63,202 nucleotides of DNA, taken from positions 1-63,202 of the forward strand of contig JAMFSR010000008.1 of NCBI GenBank assembly GCA_026225395.1, given 5' to 3'. Below, piece by piece: positions 25,717 through 35,005 of the stretch (its first letter is position 1; each line of letters starts with the position of its first letter). Below the pieces are notes generated by a model. It searched no databases and was not told the DNA's origin. It worked only from the letters and a program-made list of their open reading frames with translations. This stretch comes from Granulicella sapmiensis (GTDB lineage Bacteria > Acidobacteriota > Terriglobia > Terriglobales > Acidobacteriaceae). A program made the translations under genes and the position numbers.

Positions 25717-27074
25717 CGGTCGCCCTCCTGCCCCATCACGCGCTCCCAGAAGCTGGATGTAATGGCCGGGTCCTTGTAGCGCGCGAAGCGTTCCCACTGC
25801 GGATAGAAGGCTTTGAACTGGTCGGAGGTCATGCAGGCGTCCTTGGCAGAGTAGAGGCGGCCGCCGAACTCGCGAGTCATGTCGCCGAGCCGCTGCATCA
25901 GCGGGAAGGTGACGCCTTCCTTGATCGGGAAGTCGAGTGCGAACATGAAGCCGGAGAGCGGAAAGCTCATCAAGCCGAAGGACGGCACGTCACCGAAGGT
26001 CTTGAGCACGGCGAGGAAGCTGGCGAGGCCGGACTTGGCGATTTCGCTCAGAATAGCGATGGTGCCTTCCTTGGCGTGTTCCCATGGGATGGCGAACTGG
26101 AACTGCACAAGGCCATTCTTCCCATACATGCGGTTCCACTTCTGCACGGCGTCGAGCGGGTAGAAGAAAGGCTCGTAGTCCTGCACGGTTTTTACGTGGG
26201 CCTTCATCTGCTTGTGGAAGAAGACCGTATTGAAGGCTGCGATGGAGAACTTGTTGAGCATGAAGCCCGGCGCTTCGATGGGAAAGACCAGCTTGGGCTT
26301 GGGCGAGATCTTCAACTCACCCGGCTCCTTGGAGTGGTCGCCGAGCATGAAGATGCCGCGCGCGAAGTTCTTGCCAGTGGAGAGGCAATCGACCCAGGCG
26401 ACGGTGTACTCGACGTGGCTGTACTGCTTCTTGATGGCGAGGAACTCGTCGATGCCGTGGAATTGAATTCCTTCGTAATCGATCTTGCGGCTGACGATGG
26501 GCTTGAGCCGGAGCTGCGCCCAGGTGATGACGCCCGTAAGGCCCATGCCGCCGATGGTGGCCGCGTAGTAGTCCGGGTTTTCGCGCGACGAGCAGAGCAT
26601 GCGATTGCCGTTGGAGCGGACGAGCTCAAACTGCGGAACATGGTTGCCGAAGGAGCCGGCGGCTTCGTGGTTCTTGCCGTGGATGTCGTTGGCGATTGCG
26701 CCGCCGAGCGTGACGTACTTAGTGCCGGGCGAAACGGGAAGGAAGAAGCCGCGGGGGACAGCGAAGTCAAGAATCTGCGCGAGGGTGATGCCGGCTTCGG
26801 CGGTGAGCACGCCGCTGTTGGGATCGAACGCCAGCAGGCGGTTCATGGAAGTCGTCTGGAGCAGCGTGCCGTCTTTGAGCAGGCAGACGTCGCCATAGCT
26901 GCGGCCCATGCCTACGGCGAGTGCGCCGCCGTGGATGCCGTCGAGCATACCGGGATAGTCGCCCTGCCAGTGCATCGGCAGAACCGTTGCGTTGTAGGCC
27001 GGATACCGGCCCCAGGACTCAAACGGTGCAGGCCCGGATTTTGTGGCTTCTTCAGTTGTTGTTGGAGTGGCCAT
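25713..27074 (-). CDS. DprE1-like FAD-dependent oxidoreductase
   Basis: A 453-residue VAO/PCMH-family flavoenzyme. Features: AVGMGRSYGDVCL near residue 55, EAGITLAQILDFAVPRGFFLPVSPGTK, GGAIANDIHGKNHEAAGSFG (FAD pocket), IGGMGLTGVI, and a C-terminal cap region. These are the hallmark segments of decaprenylphosphoryl-ribose oxidase. The start is ATG at 27074, with a TTG at 27083 as alternative. It makes an operon with the DprE2-like reductase. A role in forming a lipid-linked pentose for an envelope glycan is inferred. Confidence 0.88.
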   Translation of the reverse strand: MATPTTTEEATKSGPAPFESWGRYPAYNATVLPMHWQGDYPGMLDGIHGGALAVGMGRSYGDVCLLKDGTLLQTTSMNRLLAFDPNSGVLTAEAGITLAQILDFAVPRGFFLPVSPGTKYVTLGGAIANDIHGKNHEAAGSFGNHVPQFELVRSNGNRMLCSSRENPDYYAATIGGMGLTGVITWAQLRLKPIVSRKIDYEGIQFHGIDEFLAIKKQYSHVEYTVAWVDCLSTGKNFARGIFMLGDHSKEPGELKISPKPKLVFPIEAPGFMLNKFSIAAFNTVFFHKQMKAHVKTVQDYEPFFYPLDAVQKWNRMYGKNGLVQFQFAIPWEHAKEGTIAILSEIAKSGLASFLAVLKTFGDVPSFGLMSFPLSGFMFALDFPIKEGVTFPLMQRLGDMTREFGGRLYSAKDACMTSDQFKAFYPQWERFARYKDPAITSSFWERVMGQEGDR

Positions 27075-27153
27075 TACGTTCAAGGATACCGCGTGCCGGG
27101 GTGGCGTGGGTATTCAACTGACGCTAAGAGCAGAGGTTAGTGGCCGGCCGTGA

Positions 27154-28788
27154 TCAATGGCCTTCGGGAACCTTGCCGCCAACTTTGAAGTTGTGCGTGA
27201 GCCAGACCAGCGGCGCCGCAATCAGCGTGACGACGCCGACAATGTGGAAGCAGTCCATAAAGCCCAGCAGGCGAGTCTGCGCGGTGAGCTGGTTGTAGTA
27301 GCTGAGCGTGGCGGCCTGCATGGCTCTGGTGGCGGAGTAGCCGTGATGCTGCAGGTAGGTTGCTGTCTGGTGGATGCCGCTTTGCAGCGGGAACGAGCTC
27401 GCCGTGAGGTTGTTGCCGAGGCGCGCCTGGTGGAAGTTCTGGCGGCGCTCGGCCATGGTGGTGATGAAGGCGACGCCGAAGCTTCCGCCCCAGTTGCGGA
27501 AGAAGTTGGTGAGCGAGCTGGCGCGGTTGGTCTGGTCAGGACGCAAACCGGAGAAGCTGAGAACCGAAAGCGGCACGAAGAAGAACGCATAGCCGAGACC
27601 CTGCAACGCACGGGCCCAGGCGTAGTGGGCGTAGTCAGTCTGCAGGTTGAAGTGGCTGTAGTGGATCATGCTGATGCCGATGGTGACGGTCGCGCCGAAG
27701 AGCAACACGCGCGGGTGAACGATGCCTCGCTGGACGAGTTGCGCGCCGACCGGAGCGAGCAGCGTGATGACGAAGGCTCCCGGTCCGAGCACCAAGCCGG
27801 CGTCGATGGCGCGATAGCCATAGAGCGACTGAAGCAGCTGCGGGATCATCGTCGTGGTGCTGAAGAGGCCGAAGCCGAAGACAAAGTAGAAGACGTTGGC
27901 GATGGCGAAGTTGCGCGCCTTGAGCATGCGGAAGTCGATGACGGGGTCGGGCGTGTGGAGTTCCCAGAAGACTGCGCCAATCAGCGCGGTGATGCCAATG
28001 ACGGCGAGCCAGCAGATGAGCGAGGAGCCGAACCAGTCGTCGATCTGGCCGCGATCGAGAAGGACTTCCAGTGCGCCCGAGCCGACGGCGATGAGCGCGA
28101 TGCCGATGGCGTCGACGTTGAGCTTGCCGCGCGCATCGCGGACGGTCTTGCGCTCGGCGGTGAAGGATTCGGGATCATGTACGAACTTGTTGGTGAGGTA
28201 AAGCGAGATGAAGCCGATAGGGATGTTGATGAGGAAGACCCAGCGCCAGTTGTAATTGTCCGTGATCCAACCGCCAAGCACCGGGCCTATGGCTGGCGCT
28301 GTAACGATGGCGACGGTATAGAGCGCGAAGGCTGAGGCGCGCTTGGCGGGCGGAAAGGTGTCGACGAGAATGGCCTGCTCCACCGGCGCAAGGCCGCCGC
28401 CGCCGATACCTTGAAACACGCGTGCCATGAGCATGATGCCCAGCGTGGGCGCGATGCCGCAGAAGAAGCTTGTGACTGTGAATAGCGCAACGCAGGCCAT
28501 GTAGTAGTTCTTGCGGCCGAAAACACGCGAAAGCCAGGCGGACATAGGCAGAACCACTGCGTTGGCGACGAGATAGGTGGTGAGGATCCAGGTGACTTCG
28601 TCGTACGAGCGGCCAAGACCGCCAGCGATATAGGGCAGCGAGACATTGGCGATGGAGGTATCGAGCAGCTCCATGAACGTGGCGATGGTGACGGTGAGGG
28701 CCACGATCCATGGATTGATGAACGGCCGGGGAGCGGATGCCGTCGCGGTGCGTGCTGGTGGAGATGCGATTGCGGCGGCGGCGGCCAA
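27154..28788 (-). CDS. DHA2-family drug/proton antiporter (EmrB/QacA type)
   Basis: A 544-residue major-facilitator protein with 14 predicted membrane segments. Family motifs: FMELLDTSIANVSLPYIAGGL (motif D1, near residues 38-58), SRVFGRKNYY loop, and GWITDNYNWRWVFLINIPIG (motif C/A region). Expected to export toxic compounds across the inner membrane. The start is TTG at 28788 after GGGGGAAG. It follows the TetR gene on the same strand, with a TetR-type operator between them. No adaptor (EmrA) gene is adjacent. Confidence 0.92.
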   Translation of the reverse strand: MAAAAAIASPPARTATASAPRPFINPWIVALTVTIATFMELLDTSIANVSLPYIAGGLGRSYDEVTWILTTYLVANAVVLPMSAWLSRVFGRKNYYMACVALFTVTSFFCGIAPTLGIMLMARVFQGIGGGGLAPVEQAILVDTFPPAKRASAFALYTVAIVTAPAIGPVLGGWITDNYNWRWVFLINIPIGFISLYLTNKFVHDPESFTAERKTVRDARGKLNVDAIGIALIAVGSGALEVLLDRGQIDDWFGSSLICWLAVIGITALIGAVFWELHTPDPVIDFRMLKARNFAIANVFYFVFGFGLFSTTTMIPQLLQSLYGYRAIDAGLVLGPGAFVITLLAPVGAQLVQRGIVHPRVLLFGATVTIGISMIHYSHFNLQTDYAHYAWARALQGLGYAFFFVPLSVLSFSGLRPDQTNRASSLTNFFRNWGGSFGVAFITTMAERRQNFHQARLGNNLTASSFPLQSGIHQTATYLQHHGYSATRAMQAATLSYYNQLTAQTRLLGFMDCFHIVGVVTLIAAPLVWLTHNFKVGGKVPEGH

Positions 28789-28821
28789 AGGACTTCCCCC
28801 TCTTTTCTTTTTTCTTGATTT

Positions 28822-28839
28822 TGAGACCGATTGGTCTCA
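28822..28839. promoter_or_regulatory. TetR-type operator before the DHA2 pump gene
   Basis: Inverted repeat tgagacc-gatt-ggtctca, 18 bp, lying between the tetR stop and the pump start. The GACCGATTGGTC core is typical of TetR-family sites. It lies in an A/T-rich stretch that could hold the pump promoter. Confidence 0.7.
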
Positions 28840-28872
28840 TTTCAATCAGATTCAGAAGAGGGGCTTTGGGAT

Positions 28873-29496
28873 TTAGTTTTTTGCTGCGCGCGGTGCCGCG
28901 CGACGGCGGGAGGTGGCGCGGACTTCGGTTTCGAGATAGGAGTCGAGCTGAATGAGGGTATCGTGCAGCGGGAATCGCGTCTTTTCGATGCGCGCGAGCA
29001 GGTTGGCGCCTTCGAGCGCACCGATGATGCGGTTGGCTACGCGGGAAGCGTCGATATCGGGGCGTACTGTGCCGGAGCGGCGGCCTTCTTCGACTGTGGC
29101 GATCAGCATATCGCGCCAGTTTTGCAGCGCCGCCCGGACGCGTTGGCGCAGCACGGGATTGCCGTCGTCCGCGTCTACCGCGGTGTTTAGCACAGGGCAT
29201 CCGCCGGGGAAGTTGGTCTGTTCGGTGAAGTTGGCGACGTGATGTTTCAGGCGATCGACCTCATTGGCGATGTCTTCCATGCCGCGGCGGCGTTTGGCGG
29301 AGACCGTACGCCAGGCGTAGTCGAAGGCCTCGGCGGCAAGCTCTTCCTTGCTTTCGAAGTGGCGATAGATGCCACCCTTGTTGAGACCGGTGGCTTCCAT
29401 GACGTCCGAAAGCGCGCAGCCGACGTAACCCCGCTGGTTGAAGATAGGGGCGGCACGCTCGAGGATGAATTGCCGGGTTTGTTCGCCTTTGCTCAT
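28873..29496 (-). CDS. TetR-family transcriptional regulator
   Basis: A 207-residue repressor. HTH spans about residues 5-55 (ILERAAPIFNQRGYVGCALSDVMEATGLNKGGIYRHF, here seen as FNQRGYVGCALSDVMEATGL then NKGGIYRHFESKEEL). The ligand-binding C-terminal domain follows (FPGGCPVLNTAVDADDGNP is typical of the TetR_C_6/AcrR-like group). Start chosen at the ATG at 29496 rather than an upstream TTG. It probably represses the downstream pump through the operator at 28822. Its own start is 6 bp after the deacetylase stop, so the deacetylase and tetR may share a transcript. Confidence 0.9.
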   Translation of the reverse strand: MSKGEQTRQFILERAAPIFNQRGYVGCALSDVMEATGLNKGGIYRHFESKEELAAEAFDYAWRTVSAKRRRGMEDIANEVDRLKHHVANFTEQTNFPGGCPVLNTAVDADDGNPVLRQRVRAALQNWRDMLIATVEEGRRSGTVRPDIDASRVANRIIGALEGANLLARIEKTRFPLHDTLIQLDSYLETEVRATSRRRAAPRAAKN

Positions 29497-29502
29497 TGAC
29501 AA

Positions 29503-30444
29503 TTAGTTTAGATGCGAATGGGACCGAGCGGTCGCAGGGGATTGGCAGATCTCGTCTACTTGCTGGAACGACGCGATGTCCTCGGGAACATGGACGCCAC
29601 GGGACTGCGCCAGCAACTCTTGCATGGTGCCGCCGCCTTTGAGAGCACCGCCGGGGTCGGTGGCGTAGACGGGGTCGGATTCGGCGACCGGGAGTGAGAC
29701 GAACTGAAAGCCGCGACTGCGGAAGAGCGCAATCAGTTCAGGCAGCATCTTCGCATCGAACGAGCCGACGTGCAGCAACAAAACGTACGGGATATCGCGC
29801 CCGTAAAGTGCTTGCGAGAGGCTGCGAGAGCGCGTAATGTACTCATCGGCCGCGGCGAGATAGGTGTCATGCAACACCGCGATGGAACGCCGGTCATGGC
29901 GATCGTTGCAGCGTCCGTAGGCGTCGTTCCAGCGGTAGTCGTCGAATGTCATGGAGACTTCGGCAATTTTATAGTCGTGTTGCTTCAACCAGTCGCGTAC
30001 GGCGGTGCGCTTTTCGGGCGTATCCCCCTCTTCGAGGTAGGGATAACGAAACCAGTGCCAGTCGCCGGTGGAATCGATTTTTTGCAGCAGCGCTTCGTTG
30101 GCAGCGATATCGCGGATGTACCAGGCGGCGTTTCTGCCATCGAGCTCCTCGTGCGAGTAGGTGTGATTGCCGAGTGGCTGGCCGGCGGCGTGCCAGGCCT
30201 GGAGAATTTCGATCTGATACGGGTGGTGGTCGAGGCGGAACGCGTTGACGAAGCCATAGCTCGGCGGCATGTTTTCAGCTTTGAGCGTCGCCAGGATGGA
30301 GTTCACGACGTCGCGGCGCGCCTGCCCGGGAGCGAGTGGACCGTGAGCGGGGAGGTCGTCGAAGGTGAAGGCAACTGTAGGGGTGGTCTGCGCGCGTGCA
30401 GCGACGCTTAGCAGCAGGATGCAGACAAAAAACTTCAGGAGCAT
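29503..30444 (-). CDS. Secreted polysaccharide deacetylase (CE4, NodB-like)
   Basis: A 313-residue exported protein with a signal peptide (MLLKFFVCILLLSVAARAQ) and a NodB homology domain. TFDDLPAHGP carries the catalytic/metal Asp, and GNHTYSHEEL carries the H-x(3)-H metal motif. RYPYLEEG and the late LLLHVGSFDAKMLPEL follow. Expected to remove N- or O-acyl groups from an envelope or environmental polysaccharide in the periplasm. Start set at 30444 because the longer frame runs back through the rplT terminator. Confidence 0.88.
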   Translation of the reverse strand: MLLKFFVCILLLSVAARAQTTPTVAFTFDDLPAHGPLAPGQARRDVVNSILATLKAENMPPSYGFVNAFRLDHHPYQIEILQAWHAAGQPLGNHTYSHEELDGRNAAWYIRDIAANEALLQKIDSTGDWHWFRYPYLEEGDTPEKRTAVRDWLKQHDYKIAEVSMTFDDYRWNDAYGRCNDRHDRRSIAVLHDTYLAAADEYITRSRSLSQALYGRDIPYVLLLHVGSFDAKMLPELIALFRSRGFQFVSLPVAESDPVYATDPGGALKGGGTMQELLAQSRGVHVPEDIASFQQVDEICQSPATARSHSHLN

Positions 30445-30475
30445 GCGGAGAAGTGTACGTGTAACTTCGTTGAGC

Positions 30476-30510
30476 AAAAAACAGAGGGGCACGGCCGAAG
30501 CCATGCCCCT
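30476..30510 (-). terminator. Rho-independent terminator of rpmI-rplT
   Basis: On the minus strand, AGGGGCA pairs with TGCCCCT around an inner GGC-TTCG-GCC hairpin. A run of six T follows. Confidence 0.85.
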
Positions 30511-30530
30511 TTATTCGAACCAAGGTCGAG

Positions 30531-30920
30531 CTACGCCTTGGTGGTCTCGCGCTTGGACTTCGCGCTGGCAAGGCCGGCCTTCGCCTGGGTGGCGAGAGCG
30601 GCAAAGCCTGCGGGGTCGTTGGCGGCGATGTCAGCCAGGATCTTGCGATCGAGGCCGTTGCCGGCGTGCTTGAGGCCGTTGATGAAGGTCGAGTAGCTCA
30701 GGCCTAGCGGACGGCAGGCTGCATTGATACGCACAATCCAGAGGGAACGGAACTGGCGCTTCTTCTGCTTGCGGCCGATGTAGGCGAACTTCAGGCCGCG
30801 CTCGACGGCTTCCTGGGCGGCTTGATAGAGCTTGGATTTGGTGAGGAAGTAGCCACTCGCGCGCTTGAGAATCTTCTTGCGGCGGTCGCTGCGCTTTGTA
30901 CTCCGTTTTACACGGGGCAT
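30531..30920 (-). CDS. rplT: 50S ribosomal protein L20
   Basis: A 129-residue, strongly basic N-terminus ([19 protein letters not shown]) followed by the globular RNA-binding part ([34 protein letters not shown]). Binds 23S rRNA and is needed for early 50S assembly; in many bacteria it also represses its own operon. It lies 205 bp after rpmI on the same strand, longer than the usual gap. A GGAG-containing site precedes the ATG. Confidence 0.97.
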   Translation of the reverse strand: MPRVKRSTKRSDRRKKILKRASGYFLTKSKLYQAAQEAVERGLKFAYIGRKQKKRQFRSLWIVRINAACRPLGLSYSTFINGLKHAGNGLDRKILADIAANDPAGFAALATQAKAGLASAKSKRETTKA

Positions 30921-31125
30921 GGGTCAGTCTCCTTTTGCGTACATCGTTTAGCCGCTGGAGGTAAGGGAGCCTCTTCACTGGCTTGCAACTTCGAATCTCA
31001 GTGGGTTGACGTTGGTCTAACCCAGGGGCCTGAACGCATTTGCGGCCCTTTATGGCGATTTATCCAAAAACGCTTGGCTAAAAAGATCCATGGCTTGATT
31101 CGAAAACTTGAATACTCACAACGCT

Positions 31126-31323
31126 TTACGCGTAAGGGAGCATCCGGGCGACCTTTGGGGTATCCGCCTTCGAAACCAGAACAATACGGCCCAGCTTGGA
31201 CTTGGTCTTGTTCGTCTTCGAAGTGAGGATATGGCGCATCTTGGACTGGCCACGCTTGAACTTGCCGGTGCCGGTCTTTTTGAAGCGCTTGGCCGCGCCT
31301 GAGTGTGTTTTCAACTTTGGCAT
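31126..31323 (-). CDS. rpmI: 50S ribosomal protein L35
   Basis: A 65-residue basic protein with the L35 signature [20 protein letters not shown]. It is followed by rplT, the conserved partner. The usual first gene infC (IF3) is not upstream; a secreted CarboxypepD-reg-like gene lies there instead, so infC must be elsewhere. Confidence 0.97.
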   Translation of the reverse strand: MPKLKTHSGAAKRFKKTGTGKFKRGQSKMRHILTSKTNKTKSKLGRIVLVSKADTPKVARMLPYA

Positions 31324-31415
31324 GGTGTTCCTAACGGAAAAACAGCTATTTGCAACAGCTGTCAGGATAGCAGATTTCCACCGTTTTCACCACGCCGGAG
31401 GGGTAACGCGACCGC

Positions 31416-31733
31416 CTACTCCAGCTTGATCTCCAGGTTGACCACAGGCGCGGTCTTGCTGTTGAACTTGCTCAGGTACTCGGACCTGGAGCGATGCGCG
31501 CGGTAGGTTGCCCAGAAGTTGTAATCGGCGCCACTGTTAAGGCGGCGGAACTCGAAGTGGCCGGCCTTGTCGGTGATGTAGGAGATGACCGTGTTGTCTC
31601 CGGCGTTCTGGACCTCGACGATGGCACCGGCCAGCGGCTCATGGTGTTGGTCGGAAACGGTTCCGGAGAGGGTGCGGAAGGTGTTTTGCGCGGGAGCGAG
31701 TGCGGCGAAGAGCAGCCATACGGCTGCGCACAC
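31416..31733 (-). CDS. Secreted carboxypeptidase-regulatory-like domain protein
   Basis: A 105-residue protein: short signal peptide (CAAVWLLFAALAPAQN) and one CarboxypepD_reg beta-sandwich (LSGTVSDQHHEPLAGAIVEVQNAGD, ITDKAGHFEFRRLNSGADY; quoted as two pieces). Such domains are abundant in Acidobacteriota, mostly at the N-terminus of TonB-dependent oar-like proteins; this one stands alone. The start is GTG at 31733 and is uncertain, since no clear ribosome site is seen. Divergent from the M13 peptidase gene. Confidence 0.8.
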   Translation of the reverse strand: MCAAVWLLFAALAPAQNTFRTLSGTVSDQHHEPLAGAIVEVQNAGDNTVISYITDKAGHFEFRRLNSGADYNFWATYRAHRSRSEYLSKFNSKTAPVVNLEIKLE

Positions 31734-31925
31734 AGGCAGCGACAGACGGGCGAGGGGGCGATCCGTTACCTGCGCTGCGTGGCGAATAAGGCACCTCTTG
31801 GTACGTTGGACGGAGCACGGAGGGTTTTCCGCTTACAGCCGCGGCGGATCGATGCAGAATAGATGCGATTTTGCAGCGCTGCGACGCACAAGGTGCGATA
31901 TAGGATGACCTTCACAGGAGAAACC

Positions 31926-33980
31926 ATGCTCTCGAAGTCTTTTATCGCCGTCGCTGCGCTGTCCCTCGGTACCTGTTTCGCCTTCACGCACGCGCAGCAG
32001 CCTGCGCCGAAGCCGTTGACCGCGATGCCTTACACGCCTTCGCTCGATGTGACGAGCCTGGACCACACAGCCGACCCCTGCGTGGATTTCTACAAGTTCT
32101 CCTGCGGCGGCTGGATTGCCCACAACCCGATCCCCGCCGACCAGGCCGCATGGAGCGTCTATGGAAAGCTGGCGAACGATAACCAGCAGTTTCTCTGGGG
32201 CATTCTGGAAGAAGACGCGAAGGCCGCGAACCGCGCGCCAGTGCAACAGAAAGTAGGCGACTACTTTGCCGCCTGCATGAACACGAACTCCATTGACGCG
32301 CTCGGCATAAAGCCGCTTCAGCCTGGGCTGGCCGTAATCGAAGGCTTCAAGACCCGCGCCGAGTTACTTGCCGGACTGGGCAAGTTCGACAAAGACCACA
32401 TCGGCACGTTCTTCCTGGACTCCGGCACCGACCAGGATGCGGTCGATTCATCCGTCATCATCGTTGCGATCGATGCCGGAGGATTGGGTCTTCCCGACCG
32501 CGACTACTACACCAAGACCGACGCCAAAAGCGTCACCATTCGCGAGCAGTACAAGGCGTATATCGAGCAGATGCTCGGCTTCGCGGGGGAATCCCCGGAG
32601 CGCGCCAGGGCCGATGCCGCCGCGATCCTGAAGATCGAAACAGCCCTTGCCACGGCGCAGCTTACACGCGTGGAGCGGCGCGATCCGCACAATGTGTATC
32701 ACATGATGCCGATCGCAGAGCTCACAAAGCTTGCGCCTTCGATCGACTGGACGGCCTACTTCGCCGTGCATGACGCACCCGGTGTGACGAAGCTCAACGT
32801 ATCGCAACCGGCGTTCATGAAGGCTGTCAACGCCGAGCTTACGACCGAGTCCATGGAAGCCCTGCGTGCCTACCTCCGCTTTCATTTGATGACCGGCGCG
32901 GCACCGTATCTCGCGCATCCACTGGAGCAGGCGAACTTCGACTTCTTCTCGAAGACGCTGCGCGGCACGCCCGCTATGCCACCTCGCTGGAAGACCTGCA
33001 CGCGCGGTGTCGATCGCAACCTGGGGGAAGCGCTGGGACAGGAGTTCGTGAAGCGCACCTTCTCCGCCGACACCAAGGCCAAGACGCAGCTTATGACCGA
33101 GCAGATTGAAACCGCCATGCAACAGGAGATCGAGGGTCTTGACTGGATGAGCCCGGCGACCAAGCAGGAAGCGCTGCGCAAGTTGCATGCCGTCCGCAAC
33201 AAGATCGGCTATCCGGACCGCTGGCGTGATTACTCGGCGCTCGAGGTAAAGCCGGACGATTACTTCGGCGATGTCTCGCGCGCAGTGGAGTTTGAAAATG
33301 CGCGCCAGTGGCACAAGCTGGGCAAGCCCGTCGACCTGAACGAGTGGGGCATGACGCCACCTACAGTGAACGCCTACTTCAACCCGCAGATGAACGACAT
33401 CAACTTCCCTGCCGGCGTGCTGCAACCGCCTCTCTACGACCCGAAGGAAGACGACGCGCCCAACTACGGCAACACCGGCGGCACCATCGGCCACGAACTG
33501 ACGCATGCGTTCGACGACGAAGGACGGCAGTTCGACGCCAAGGGCAACCTGCGCGACTGGTGGACGCCGGAAGACGCGAAGGGCTTCGAAGACCGCATCA
33601 ACTGCGTGCGCGATCAGTACGCGGGCTATGTGATCGTGGACGACATCCACATCACCTCCAAGTTGACGAGTGGTGAAGATGTAGCCGACCTGGGCGGCGA
33701 GCTGCTGGCCTACATCGCATGGAAGAAGCAGACCGAAGGCCTGAAGCTGACCGACATGGAAGGCTTTACGCCCGACCAGCGATTCTTCGTCGGCATGGCG
33801 CAGTGGGCGTGCGAAGAGCAGCGGCCGGAGAACCTGCGCATGAGCGCGATGACCAACCCACACTCGCCGGGCTACGCGCGCATCAACGGTGTGGTGTCGA
33901 ACATGCCGGAGTTCCAGAAGGCCTTCGGCTGCAAGATCGGCCAGCCGATGGTGCATACACCGACGTGCAAGGTCTGGTAG
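31926..33980 (+). CDS. M13-family zinc metallopeptidase (PepO/neprilysin type)
   Basis: A 684-residue exported endopeptidase. The signal peptide (KSFIAVAALSLGTCFAFTHAQ) is followed by an N-terminal M13 domain (DHTADPCVDFYKFSCGGW) and the catalytic domain with H523-E-L-T-H527. The downstream E584/D588 lie in GEDVADLGG, where most family members have GENIADLGG. It ends with the conserved aromatic CKVW. AGGAG six bases before the ATG at 31926 fixes the start. Probably digests peptides in the periplasm or outside. Acidobacteriota carry many such paralogs. Confidence 0.94.
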   Translation: MLSKSFIAVAALSLGTCFAFTHAQQPAPKPLTAMPYTPSLDVTSLDHTADPCVDFYKFSCGGWIAHNPIPADQAAWSVYGKLANDNQQFLWGILEEDAKAANRAPVQQKVGDYFAACMNTNSIDALGIKPLQPGLAVIEGFKTRAELLAGLGKFDKDHIGTFFLDSGTDQDAVDSSVIIVAIDAGGLGLPDRDYYTKTDAKSVTIREQYKAYIEQMLGFAGESPERARADAAAILKIETALATAQLTRVERRDPHNVYHMMPIAELTKLAPSIDWTAYFAVHDAPGVTKLNVSQPAFMKAVNAELTTESMEALRAYLRFHLMTGAAPYLAHPLEQANFDFFSKTLRGTPAMPPRWKTCTRGVDRNLGEALGQEFVKRTFSADTKAKTQLMTEQIETAMQQEIEGLDWMSPATKQEALRKLHAVRNKIGYPDRWRDYSALEVKPDDYFGDVSRAVEFENARQWHKLGKPVDLNEWGMTPPTVNAYFNPQMNDINFPAGVLQPPLYDPKEDDAPNYGNTGGTIGHELTHAFDDEGRQFDAKGNLRDWWTPEDAKGFEDRINCVRDQYAGYVIVDDIHITSKLTSGEDVADLGGELLAYIAWKKQTEGLKLTDMEGFTPDQRFFVGMAQWACEEQRPENLRMSAMTNPHSPGYARINGVVSNMPEFQKAFGCKIGQPMVHTPTCKVW

Positions 33981-34003
33981 TTGTGTCTTCTAGAACCAAG
34001 ACG

Positions 34004-34032
34004 AGGCGAGAGAAAAATTCTCTCGCCTTTCT
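34004..34032 (+). terminator. Rho-independent terminator of the M13 gene
   Basis: Stem aggcgagaga/tctctcgcct with a 5-base loop, then a T-rich tail (ttcttcttt). Confidence 0.85.
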
Positions 34033-34131
34033 TCTTTCTGCCGTACACTTCTGGCAACCTACCCGTTCCACCGAAGCGACTCAGGGCCCTGCGAGGGTCG
34101 CCATCTCACCTCGAAAGTGATTGGACTTCTT

Positions 34132-34884
34132 ATGCCTGTTCCTCTTTCCAAACGTTGTATTGCGGAGTTCTTCGGAACCTTCTGGCTGGTGTTCGGCGGC
34201 TGCGGTGCGGCCGTACTAGCGGCGGGCTTTCCCACGCTGGGCATCGGATTTGCCGGCGTCGCGCTAGCCTTTGGATTGACCGTGCTGACCATGGCTTACG
34301 CCATCGGCCACATCTCCGGCTGCCACCTGAACCCCGCCGTTACACTCGGGCTCGTCACGGGCAAGCGTTTTCCAGCCGATGAAGCACTTCCCTACTGGCT
34401 CGCGCAGGTGATGGGCGGCATCGCGGCCGCGGCGGTGCTCTATGCCATCGCTGCGGGAAAGACAGCGTTCGTGGCAGGTGGCTTTGCGTCCAACGGCTAT
34501 GGCGAGCACTCGCCGGACGGATACAGCCTGGTGGCCTGCCTCACGGCCGAGATCGTGCTGACGTTCTTCTTCCTGATCGTCATCATGGGCTCAACCGACC
34601 AGCGCGCGGCCAAGGGATTCGCGCCATTGGCCATCGGCTTTTGCCTCACGCTGATCCACCTGATCGGCATCCCTGTGACGAACCTGTCGGTCAATCCGGC
34701 GCGTTCCACCGGCCCGGCGTTGATTGCCGCTGCCACCGGCGGCACGTGGGCGGTGAAGCAGCTTTGGCTGTTCTGGCTGGCGCCGCTGGTCGGCGGAGCG
34801 TTGGGCGGCTTGTTCTATAAGGCCGTGCTGGCCGAGCATGAGGCGCCTCCGGTGGTCGAAAAGCCGGTCGCTTACTCGGCATAA
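34132..34884 (+). CDS. aqpZ: Aquaporin Z-type water channel
   Basis: A 250-residue MIP-family channel with six membrane segments and two half-helices carrying NPA (HLNPAVT at 65-71 and [10 protein letters not shown]). The His and Arg of the narrow selectivity filter ([18 protein letters not shown]) point to a water rather than glycerol channel. Start chosen at ATG 34132 ([18 protein letters not shown]), which fits AqpZ; a GTG lies five codons upstream. Inner membrane, monocistronic, with a downstream terminator. Confidence 0.93.
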   Translation: MPVPLSKRCIAEFFGTFWLVFGGCGAAVLAAGFPTLGIGFAGVALAFGLTVLTMAYAIGHISGCHLNPAVTLGLVTGKRFPADEALPYWLAQVMGGIAAAAVLYAIAAGKTAFVAGGFASNGYGEHSPDGYSLVACLTAEIVLTFFFLIVIMGSTDQRAAKGFAPLAIGFCLTLIHLIGIPVTNLSVNPARSTGPALIAAATGGTWAVKQLWLFWLAPLVGGALGGLFYKAVLAEHEAPPVVEKPVAYSA

Positions 34885-34903
34885 CGGTCGACCTGCAAAG
34901 CAC

Positions 34904-34941
34904 GCAAAGGCGCCCTCAGCATATTGCTGGGGGCCCTTTGC
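34904..34941 (+). terminator. Terminator of aqpZ
   Basis: A long hairpin (gcaaagg...ccctttgc and ccctcagca/tgctggggg) with one bulge and a 3-base loop, 20 bp after the stop. Confidence 0.7.
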
Positions 34942-35005
34942 GCGGGTCACGATAAACTAGGATCTCGGGCCTAACTCGATCCAACGCGCCCCAGGAATCT
35001 ACCTT

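Noticed and set aside
32448..33956. 502-codon minus-strand frame opposite the M13 peptidase
   Set aside because: Arg/His/Val-rich shadow without motifs; the peptidase on the plus strand has its complete catalytic site.
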